DNA from: Diphasiastrum complanatum
Taxonomy: Eukaryota; Streptophyta; Lycopodiopsida; Lycopodiales; Lycopodiaceae
Direction of reading: 5' to 3'
NCBI GenBank assembly: GCA_029204225.1
Contig: CM055101.1
Location: 60,589,340 to 60,653,339, forward strand
DNA: 64,000 bases
The notes beneath the pieces are model-generated. The model did not search any database, was not told the origin of the DNA, and was given only the letters and a program-made list of their open reading frames with translations. Shown here one piece after another: positions 9,454 to 21,400 of this stretch; the stretch's first letter is position 1; each line of letters starts with the position of its first letter. The position numbers and the translations under genes were made by a program.

Positions 9454-12400
9454 GTTGTTGTCTGCCCCATCTTTGCTACGCGTTTCAAGATCCTTTTCAT
9501 TTCCTTATGGCTTACAGCCTTTACCTGCTTATAATTTTCTCATAACGAACGAAGATAAGTGAGGCTTTGGCTTGTATCTGCTAATGCCTACAAAGATGAA
9601 ACGAACGCAAGGAGAAATTCTAGAGACCTGTGAACAAAGAACACGGAATTCAAATTGGCGCCCTTTCTGTATGTATATGCAATAAATGTCCGGCAAACAT
9701 GGATTATGGTTTTATGTTAACAGACATAAAAGCGAAAGCGCTGTTTTGTGCCTGCAGGAAGAGAGCAGCGTTGGGAGACAAAAGAAAGAGGTGGATACTA
9801 GTTGGAAGCAACAGGTGCCTTTATTGCTCCGTCAGTTTGTCTTGTTGTTTTTTCATTTGCTGTTTGTTTTCAGTTGATGTTGAAGCTATATCGTATAGTC
9901 AGCAAAAGCCGACATACTTTTCAGCTAAAAAAGGACCAAATGCTTCTTGATAGGAACATTTTGTCATTGCCGCCATAACTTATTTCAGATTTGCAAGATC
10001 AAAGATGAACAAACGGGGAAAGGCACAACTTTCCTGAAGGGTTTATATTTTAGGTTGAACGATTATCTCAAACTTACCAGATTGGACAAATAAGCTTCCT
10101 TAAACATACAGCTGTCTGAAAAGTTGTGGATGGTTGTAAACTTAATGGTCAAGCTAAGAGACCACGGAGCAATTCTCCAATTTTTATCAGCAGCAACAGA
10201 GAGTGACTATAATTCTCAGGAGTGCCTGGGTGCCATTCTAAAATTTGCAGCTGGTCTATAGAAGTGGGTCAAATACCCTAAGTATCGAATCTTAAGTTTG
10301 GTCAACATCATTGCTTTCATATTTTTTGGCGACCAAATTTGGAGCTGATCATATCCGAATCTGGAGCAATCAGATTGGTCTAGCAAAAATGGTCTTAGTG
10401 GATCTTATCCTACACTCACACGACTTTACAACACTTCACAACATTTAGATCAAAGTTGGACATCAAAAGTTATCATCAAGTCAAAATTCTGGTTGAAAGG
10501 CATATTTTTGCTTTCAATATAAGTCAGCAAATTTGGTCAAGAAGAGGAATATTTTTTTCCCGTTCTGCGAGATTTTGTCTAGGAGCTTTGTGGATTTTCA
10601 ATTCCTCATTGCAGGACTAGTTTGCAACACTTCATAACTCATCAACCAGAGCTCACAAACTTGAGATAATGCAAAGTCAAATTGGAAAAAGTTTTCTGGT
10701 TTCTGTTTGGGAGCCATGTGGATCTTCACTTTACTTGAGACTAGTTCAAAGCAGTTCATAGCTTGCCAATTGAAGTTTTATATTTGAATTGCAAAGTCAA
10801 GTTTCTAGTCAAAAGAGGGATGATCATTATGACTTTTTTTAAATTAGGCTGGATCTTGTGAGTTGCTACACAGGGAAGATCACAAATTTGGTACTGCTGA
10901 GACTCTTGTTTGCTTTGAATTAGAAGGGATGACGTGGCCCAATGCACAAATTTGAGCAACTATTACTTGGTGGTCATGCAAAAGGAAAGAAGTTGAAAAA
11001 CAAAGAGGGAAAACATTTATGCGGTAGTGATTAGTCATATATTGTACAGGGCACTAGCAATTTCTACTTATAACCAATTACCAAGCTTATAAAGACGACA
11101 TGATTAGGGTTTCTAAAGGCAATATTTGATATTTCAGTCTTATAGAAATGACATGATTAGGGTTTTTAATTGCTCTACAACTTGTTCATTTTTTTATTGT
11201 TTCAGAGTTTGTTTGCTAATAGATTATTTTCTTGTGGTAGTTATCCTAGCTTCTCCAATGACTATGATCTTTGGGGCTCTTATTGCTCCTATCAGCACTA
11301 TCAGCAACATTTTATTCCTAGTTTGATTTCTAGTATGCAAGAAGCTTATAATGTGTTGTAGAATATCATAGACTTATACTTAAGAAATGTACACTTGGCA
11401 TATATAGTTTGGAGACTACAATCTTTAGTAGTGCGAGTTGTGTCACATACTTATGTGATTGAGGATGATAGATAGGGATTGGCCTAGGATGTGTCATAAC
11501 CATGGCTGTCCAGCAAATGCATTTGCTTTATTTTGCAAACACACGTGCTTTATTTTGCAAACACACAAACACATTGCTTCAAATGCATTTGCCAAACACA
11601 TTTTAAATGTTGACCTCGTCCCCTAAGCCCTTGTTTTTCCTCCCAAGGCTTAGTTTGTGTCTGCATACCTTGCAAATGTGTGGACATTGTAGGTTGAATC
11701 AAACAATATCTTCTTCATGCATTTAGGGTGGGTCCATATAGGTCAAAAGCTTCGTATAAGCACACTGTGGCCCTTTCGACCACACAAATTCAGGGATACA
11801 CATCCATATTTTGTTCCACCATCATGCTCTTTTTTCAAGATTCTAGTAAAATCTAAGTGCTTTCTTGTCCTTTACTTGGCTAGTTGTAGTTTGTTCGACT
11901 TTCTTTTTGCTCTCATATTGGTGATCCTCTCTCCTTAACACACTAGCTCTCAACTTTCAGCATGTTGGAGGCTACAATGTTTCATGGACCTTTTCAAAAC
12001 GCCTTTTTGAAAAGGTTTTGAAACGGGAAAGAATCGGCAACCTTGGGAAAGAAACGACGAAACGGTTTTAGGGTTGTTTTTTTGTATCTTATTTCTAGCC
12101 TTCTATTATCTATTATGGCATAAACAAGTGCTAGATAGCACATACAAATTACAATGGACATCATTACATGCCACGTGGTACTATAGTCTACATATGTCAT
12201 AATCTATAGATGATAATACAATGGTTCCAACTTCCAACTTCCAACTGCCAAAATTGATAATTCCATTATCCAAATTCCATTAACGTCAATAGCAAATCAA
12301 AAAGCGATAACTTACAACTTACAATATCTAGTATCTACTAGTTTGCACCGTCGTGTACATTGTAGACAAGCTAAAAGTAAAATCCTAATTCCTAAATAGT

Positions 12401-15400
12401 AAAGCTTGAGCAGTGAGGATGTAGAGCTGAATCCTGATAGCTAAAGGCTAACTAGTAATGTCTAACGTAGCCTCCTCCTAGTCATCTGTTAAAATTCAAT
12501 GTACCTGGACTCTCATGAAAGTCCCCACTCTTGCTAGTGGTTTGTGACCACCATCTCTTAGGCTGCCATGCACCTTCAAGAGGCGCTCCAAAACAAGAAA
12601 AATAAAGGCAAACTTGCAATGAATTAAGATTCAAATGTCAAGCTGTACAAGACAAGATGCTTCAACAAATACAATCTAGATTCTAGATCATCAAAACATG
12701 AATTATGATTCATAAACATAAATTTTTGAAGTCTAATAAAGCAGTGAACTTTGAAGCACACTTGGTGGGGGTAGGCTTCAAGAGTTCATGACATTTTGTA
12801 TCCAAAAGCTATTAGAATTAAGTCTAAAGTTGTTCTTCTAATCATGTAGCTTAAAACTAATCATCTCTCCCGTTCCTCTATATATAGGATCAACGAGAGT
12901 GATGAAATAGCTCACGTAGCTAGCTATTCCACTTCCAAATTAGCATGGGGTATCTTGTTTGATCTATACGAAATGACAGATGTGTCAACTCGTCTCTTCT
13001 TGAGAAAGAAGTTTCTATCGCTCAAAATGAGTGGAGGAACTTCAGTCACTGATCATCTGAACAATTTCAAGAAGCTACTTAATCAACTAGCTCCAGTAGG
13101 TTTGCCGGTATCGGACAAAGACTATAACATGTCTCTGATTGTCCAGTCTTCCTCCCTCTTACAACAACCTAGTGTTTCTCTTGAGCAACACTCCTGCTCT
13201 ATCACTCCAAAAGCTGACAACAAGTCTATTGTAGGAAGAAGTAAGAAGGAAAAGCTTGTCCTCGTCAAATATGAAGACAATCATCCTCTATTCGAATAAG
13301 CAATAGTCCAAGAAGAAGAATTCAAAGGACAAGAAGACTAAGGTTGAACAGACTGATTCGAACCATCAACAACAACAACACGATCGACAGCCATAGAAGC
13401 CGAAGACCAAACTCTTCTACAAGTATTGCAAGAGAACCAATCACGACATCAAGGACTCTCAAGTACTCAAGCATAGTGAAGCAAAGAAGAAGATGTCACA
13501 GTAGGATGGAAGTTTTGATTCTGCCAGAGCCTCTCACAAAGATTCAACGCTGCTGATGGTACAAAATCAACACAGTAGAGATGCCCATTGATGCTATCTT
13601 GATTCAGGTGCTTCTTAGCACATGACTCTATTGAAGTCCTTATTTGAAAAACATACACAAGCAAATTCAAAGTACATCTACTTTTAAGGACCCTCATCTC
13701 TAGCATCTCCTTTATCCATGGTAGATTTATGTCCTCAAATAAGAGGTCTAAGCAATGAGCAGCCAAAAAATCCAAGGGTACTTCTCATTTAAAAGTTTGC
13801 CCATGGCAACACAATTTGTTGCATTGTTTGTGATAACTTGTAAAGCACATTCCAGTACAATTATGACTGATAAGTTTTAACCATTATCAGTCCAAATGGC
13901 AAGTTGTGGCGTAACACATTCAGAATCACTCAAAAATCAAGATTCAACATTGAATTTTGAACAAGTAAATTGGATTCTAGAATACGTATTGCGTACTAAA
14001 TCTTAGGTTTAAAGTGTTAAGCTTAAAGTAATGAGTGTTGAGCATGAATCCTGTGACAATTGAGTCTTGAGTCTTGACTACCTGCACAACATTATCCTTG
14101 CCGACCTCCTCAATGGCATTATCGATATAGCCAAAGAGTGTTGGGAGGATCGTGAGCGTCCGGTTTCTTGTGATGACTAACACCTGACGGTTCTCAAATT
14201 AGTAGTATGTAATAGTTGGTATTATAGCGACAAATAATTGAGCTTTAAATATGATCGATCCTCTCTTGGCAAATTGGTAAGATTTATAGTGTTTCTTGCA
14301 AATTTTTTCATACTACTTGAAAAACCTCTTTTTATATTTGTTTTGGAGTTTCTTTGAAAGAAATAAAATAATAGGAGAACTCTTGCACCTCATCCAACTG
14401 CCATGATGTCACTTGCGTAGGCAGTCGTGTATCCAGCTACGCAAGTTGTAGTGCAACTAGCAGGGTGAGCGGCTGGCTAGCAATCTACACCCAGTCGGTT
14501 ACGCTAGCTGGCAGCATGCTAGTGGTGGCCAGTTAGCCGGTTTTGGGTGCTTACATAGCAAGGGGGAGTGGAATTGTATGTAGCTTACAAATAGCTTGTT
14601 CACACCCAAATTGAGTGGCATCCATGGACAAAGCCACTATAGCACTTTTGGGTAGCTAGTATTCTTTATGAGAGGATATGAGATTTTTGATTGTAGTTGT
14701 TTTCACTTTCAGTTGAGTGTTTCTTGCTAAAGCTTTGCAAGTCTTGTTTCTTTTTTGTGTTTAATCCTTTCTATCTCCTCCTTAGCTATGGATCCTAACT
14801 AACCAAGACAAACTATGATGACAATGGAAGCTATGAGTACTAGCATAGGTGCTGATCTTGATTCCCTTATGCTGACTATCAACAATCTTCAACAACAGAT
14901 CATCGATATGCAAGCAAGGCATAGTAGGGAACTATATGAGTTAAAGGACTTGCCCCACACCACTCTTATTTACTCATGATCTTTTTACAGGCTATAAGAA
15001 GGATAAATCCCCCAATGGGATCATTTTGTGGTTGGATTGATGGAGCCTCGCATTTCTCCATGCATGATTCATTGGAGGACAACAAGATTAGTATGGCTGT
15101 CTTGTTCTTGCGAGTTAAAGCTTTTACATCGTGACGATATCTATGAGGGAAGCCAGAAGTCCCTACATTATGATAGGATTTTTGTAGGGCCTTTAAGGTA
15201 GCCTTCTTGCCTCCATGCCAAAATATACGATGATACTTGTATAGTGCCCAAGTCTGAGCCTAGTGGACAGTTCGAATCAAAGTTCAAAAGTCCTTTTTCT
15301 TTTCACGAAGGGGAAGGATAAGGCAAAGTATACTTCTTTTGGGGCTAATGGATCAAAGAAATGCTCCACGTTGGATCAAGAGACCTTTGCCAAGCCTAGA

Positions 15401-18400
15401 AATGACAAGATATACTTCAATTCAAAGGAATGCCCAAGGAATCGTAAGGGTTCTAAAGGGGCTTCTCTTAAGACTTTAGACAACTCTAGCATTTCTTGCA
15501 TTGATTTGTCTTTGCTAATAGTGTTGTTTGTGAGCATTGTTGCTTTAATATGATAGCATTTGGTCCCCAAGGCCTGATTCGGATGAATGGGATCTTTGGA
15601 GGTCAGGCTGTAACAATTTTGTTTGATGATAATTTTATGCACAATTTTACTAACTCTAGTTTAATAGTGCAAAGTCATTCACCAAGGTCGATTTGAGATT
15701 AGGGTATCATCAGATTCCAAAAAGTGAGGATGTTGAAAAACCTGGGTTAAGGACTAGATATGGCCATTACAAGTACCTAATCTTGTCGCTGAGATTGACG
15801 AATGCCCCTGCAAGTTTCCAGCAAATGAATGATCTTCTTCATACATATCTGGGAAAGTTTGTGATTGTATACTTGGATGATGTCCTCGTCTACAATAAGA
15901 CTTTGTGGGAGCATGAAGAGCATCTTAGGACTATCTTGACGTTACTATGATAGGAGAAGCATTACATCAAAGAATCCAAGTGTGAATCTTTTTAGGCAAG
16001 ACTAGTATATCTCGGTCACGTTGGAAATAGACCTTAACCAGATTCGTAAGGTTTGTGAGTGGCCTATTTTCCTAACCATTTGTGAAACCCTTTCTTGACT
16101 TCACTAGATTTTTTTCAGTGATTCATCATGGATTATGCAGTCCACTAGTGATGTGGATTGAAGAGTTGAATTTGAGTTTTAACTATGATATGCTTCGTGC
16201 TTAGGTTTTCAGAAGACAAATGAATTGGGAAAGGTACCTCCTGCCAATGATTGAGTTGCGTAGAAGAGCACAAATTATCAATGATTGGTTATAGGCTGTT
16301 CATGTTGATGTATGGCTTTCAGCCACGTGCTCCTGTTTTTGTTGGCCTCAAGGTGAAAGCACCATTGGATTTCATGTAGGATATGCAAGAAATGTTGCTT
16401 GTTGCTTGATGCTTGAGATAGCGTGAAACTGCCCAGGACAGTGCCCAATTTTATGCCAATCAAAAGCGATAACCTCAACTCTTTGTGGAAGGCGACAGGG
16501 GCGACCTTTGGATTCCAAAAGACTTCAAGGTATTGAGGACCAGGAAATGCCTAAAGTCGTCTCTTGTTGTAGTGGGCCCTTTCATATTGTAAAGTAGCTC
16601 AATTGGAATGCCTATGAACTAGACCTTACACAAGGAATCAAGGTCCACCTAGTTTTAGTAATTCAAAGGAACAACTCAGTGGGAAGGATGGTTTGATTAA
16701 GGAAGATGAGCTAGTTCAACTAGAGGATTTGAAGCCTTTGCACCTAGGGAACCTTAAGCCATTGTTGATGCACGTAAACGTGGTCTCGGAAATCAAGAGG
16801 TGACTAAGTACTTGGTTATTTAGAAAGGTAGTTTCGATTATAAAGACACTTGGGAAAAGGAACATGACCTTAGACAGATTTCCAGACTTAGAGGGAGAGG
16901 GAATGTTGGTTGGGTCCCACCCCTACTTGGAATTCGATGTTTGAATAGGGCTTGTTGACTTGACAAATGACTCGTGGATCGCATGGTTGCCACTTCTTGT
17001 ATTCTAAGCTGTGTGCTTGGCTTGGAGACTCCTACCTTGTTAATATAGATTGAGAGGTAGGACTCTTAGCCATTCATTCTTCCTCCCTAGGAGGAGGATG
17101 GGAGCGTGCATGAACATAACCGGGATGGAGCTAGTTGGAGGTAAATGATGATGGTATGGGACGTCGTTAGTGTTGGAGGGCGGATTTCACTTGATTCCAA
17201 GTCTCAAGCCTCGACTGGATCTGGATTGAACCCTTGATGGGGTGGATCACGAGTGTAGTTTCTTGTGATGATTGGCACTTGGCAGTTTTTTGAATTAGTA
17301 GTATGTAACACTCAATCTAAGTGTAGGGATAGAAGTCCTAAAATATCTGAATATTGAAGTCCTAGGATACTTGCCTGGTGATTACGCAATGTGCACCCAT
17401 ACATGGATGAGAATATTTTTGTATATGAGTGATGTTATTTGTATGAGTCGATCTAGTACAACAAACGGTGTTGGAAACCCTAAAAAGAGTTTGTCTAAAG
17501 AATCTTCAGACTTATATCATATGAGAAAATGAAACATAGCGGCGAAGGAAACCAAAGGCTTTCTATGGATGAGGACGTTGTGGTATCTGTTACGCCCTAG
17601 ATCATTATTAGATAAATATGATTTGTGTATTTTTTAATATTGGCAATCAATATAGTTTTTGTTTATGTTTGGTAGGTTAGAACGGTTGCAATATTTTCTC
17701 GATGTTACTAGATGTGTACATTTATTGTAAATGATTCACCATGCAAGCATGTACTCAACATGTAAGTAGATGGCCAATGGGTCGAAGTAAGTGAATGTAT
17801 CGTATAATTTAGTGGGAGTTGAATGCAGTGACTACATGGGGCAAAAAGTAGGCCTAATACTTATTGAATTAGAGTGAGTTATGGTGTGTTGAAAAGGGGA
17901 GCTTAAGAGCTTCAAGACAACGTCTTTGCATGCCAAAGGCAATGACTAGATACGAAGATACAATCGGTTAACCTTTTTCTAAGCAGTTTGCATGTAGTTT
18001 TGTCAAGAATAGGCACTCCTTACCAAATTTTGATTGTGCATGTTGGAGGGAAGTAGGGTGCACGTCCTATAGAAGAATATTGGGCCAAAATCTAGATAAT
18101 GACTTATCTCTCTCATCCTTTATGCTATTCGTCTTCTGTTTGTAGTCCATATCAATCCTATGATGTAGGCATAGCCTGTTGATGTAACATTCCATAAGTG
18201 TGCACATGCAGGTTGAGGTCTATAGCAATAGGTCCTCTTTCACTAACGTACTTCAATGGGGAGTGAGCTAATAGCTCCAAGGCTCTTGTAGAGAGGACTA
18301 CTATTCATGATGGGTAATGTGTTAGTGATGGGACTCACTGATGATGTTCTTCCTAGTTCACAAATGTATTGTGGTAATGAGAAATGTTACACCGATGTCG

Positions 18401-21400
18401 GAATTGCATGTAGTTTGTCTACGAACCTGAATAGCATGGTCCCCTTGCCTTGATTTATACATGTGTAGCTCAAAGGGTGATGCATGTAGCGTGCATGTGC
18501 ATAAATCAATATTCTTTGTGATTGTTAATGGGTTCAACATACATTTACAATTTGATAATAGTGTTGTCACAAAGGCCACTTAAAATCATTTGGAGACAAT
18601 AAAATCAAAGTGGTAGTAGACTTCCTACATCAAGCAATAAGGTTGAAGCACAAGAAGGATAAAATACCAAGTTATTGGTCAAGGCAATCATGAATGGCTA
18701 TATGAATAGCCAAAGAATAACCAACTTGGGAGTTGCCTTGTGGTTTGCACAAGTATTTCTTGAAAGTAGAAGTTTGTAAGCACAATTTTGATGTGAGGCA
18801 AATTGGAAAAGCAAGTTTTGTGGTCAAACACAGCTTATGAAGACTATATGGAGCAAAATCAAGCTTCGAGCATGAGGTTATTTTCTCTACTATGTAGGTA
18901 CTAGGAGGAAAATGGACATGGATGACTTACATGCCTCTCTTATGTATCTACATTTGTTGGAGATATGATCTCCACATCCATTATGGATGATATCATGACT
19001 TCGCAGAGTTATTGATAGTGTGCTATGGTAGGCTATTACAATGTAGCAGTTAGTTGTTCAATGAATTGTTGAATTTGACGTCTTGTAGTCAATCATTAGG
19101 TTTAGTTGCTGGTTATTTAATGCACTCGCCATGGAAATAGTAAGTGATCAAATTGGCCATCGTGCCTCATATGAAGTAATTAGTGAGACTCGACCTCGTT
19201 TCTTATGTGGAAAAGGACTTGTGACAGATGGACTAGATGTTAGTAGACACAAGTCTCTATGGAACTCAATCTCTCTCATTATATCAAAATGCAGTTTATC
19301 TTATACATATTTACAATGAAGTTAGAGAGAGAGTATAAAGTCCAAACCCAAGAATCCTATTCTATGCATGCCAATCACAAGCAACACAAGGGAAACGGAT
19401 GGTGGACAAACCAACCCAACCAAACCTAGATCGAACGGATCTAGCCCCCAAGCTATGGATCAATCACAAAGAGGAATGAGGCATCACACCAGCAGCATAC
19501 GACTACCAGTCATGCAATCAAGCATACACTAGTGAGAGCCCAATAGGTATACTTATACCCTCCAAGGCTCATGCACCACTAGTAGTGCACTGTGACACCT
19601 CACTGGACACCTCTGCAGCCTATCTGGGCCACGTCATCTAGTTCCCCAATGTCTCACTGAAAGACCCATATCAACTCCACCACCATGTGTTTAGGCCTAC
19701 AACCATTAATCATGACCTTATACACATAAGGGTCCCAATTTCCTTATAGTCACAATTAACTTACGGGCTGTTGGTCTACTTATCCCTAGTGTGGACTGTT
19801 GAAGAGTAATGCCTATTTTACCCCTTTGGCTAAGCACTAGTTAAGTTGTAAGTTGTACATAACTCATGGGGCATGTTTTAATTAAATACATGAGACCCCC
19901 CTTTTGTAACTTGAGTAAATTAGTGCAAGTGGCCCACTTGGCCAAGTAGCTCACTCCTATGGTTGACACCTAGACTTTCCATGCATGTAAAGGAGGTGCT
20001 TGCCTCACAAGGGATTTGGAGGACCCATGCGCTCCTCTCTCTCTCTAGCAATTCATTTCTTCTTCTAACTTTTGAGTTTGTGAGGTGCTTATGCAATTCT
20101 CTGTAGGAAATAGAAGCCTAAGGATGCAGGATCTTAACTATTCAATCACACAAAGCATTCTCAAAAGAAAGAGAGAGATGGCTAGAAACTCTCTTGTAGA
20201 AACTTGTGGACAGCCAAGAAGAATAGTCACTATTGCTTACAAAAGTGTCTCATACAAATGGGATGCACACATTGACTATCCAACTTTCTATAAGTTACAT
20301 AGAAAGAATGAATAAGTACCTCCAATATGTCAAGTTGGGGTACTTAATGTCACAATTAGGCCTAGTGGACCCATGAGTCCCTACCAAGTTAATTTCATAC
20401 TAACTTAGCTAACTCTAAGTTTAGTAGGCCTAATATAATAAATGACCATGGTTACACAACTCTCGACCTTTTGGGTCAAAGTAACCTATGGTAATGTAAG
20501 CAATTCCATTTACATTCCAACACCCTCCTTAAATGGAAATGCATAACATAACATGAAGTAACTTCTCGAAAGAGAAAACTGCAACTTGTTGTCCAAACTT
20601 CATGTCGCCAAATAAATTTCACACCGAAGTAGTCAAAATCTCATCCCCAATCATGTCCAACATATAAAAGGAAAAGAATGCGTAATAATGAAGCATCAAG
20701 TCGAAGGGTGAGGATTTGCATGCTCCATCCGAAGTACGGAACCAACATAAACTCGGCAATAAGTCGAAACATGGACTTGTAATCCATCATAGGCTCCCAC
20801 ATCATTCGAAAATACTTTTTACCATAAGGACAATAAAAAAGAGTACCAAACTCTTTTGGCATCACATCCTCCCGAACCTTATCATCAATGACTTGCTCAC
20901 ATAGAATAGGCAATGTACAAACATCATGATGAAGAGTAAGTGTAGAACCAAAAAAATCAGCACGAGGTACTGATTTTAAAGAGGCATGTGCCTTCCTTTC
21001 ATAGTAAGACATTTCTTTGCTGTCCTGCAAAGTCTCCAATAGCCGACAAGGAATAGTTATGAGCTGTTCAACACTTTGCTGCCCAAAGTGTTCCCAACAT
21101 GGACCATGTTGTCCATAATCTTCCGCAGGCTGTTCCTGAAGCATAATGGACTGCTCATGATGTAAAATGGGCTGTAAATGACCAAAAGAAGATGACTGAA
21201 CCTGTTGTCCGACATCTTCATCATAAAAATTTAGCAAACTATCAAGAGATGCATCAACGATGGCCTGCTCATGAAAAACAGGTTCTACTGCACCATCCTC
21301 AATAGAAATAAGAGCAAAATCAGCAGCGTTGACAAACTTCAGATTTTGCCTTCATAGGATAAATCCATGTAAATCTTGAAAGGTCATCAATAAAAGTAAC

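Larger units (their letters stand above)
14140..17310 (+). mobile_element. Decayed, internally deleted Ty3/Gypsy chromovirus
   Basis: The last ~70 bp of each LTR match: 14145-14214 and 17240-17310 share GTTTCTTGTGATGA and ATTAGTAGTATGTAA. After the left one comes TTGGTATTATAGC (14216-14228), a mutated initiator-Met primer site. The right copy ends ATGTAACA. Between them, in order, are gag, reverse transcriptase, integrase C-terminus and chromodomain fragments. Purine-rich sequence before about 17100 (GGAGGAGGATGGG) may be the polypurine tract. The internal part is only about 2.9 kb, so most of protease, RNase H and integrase is deleted. Confidence 0.7.
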
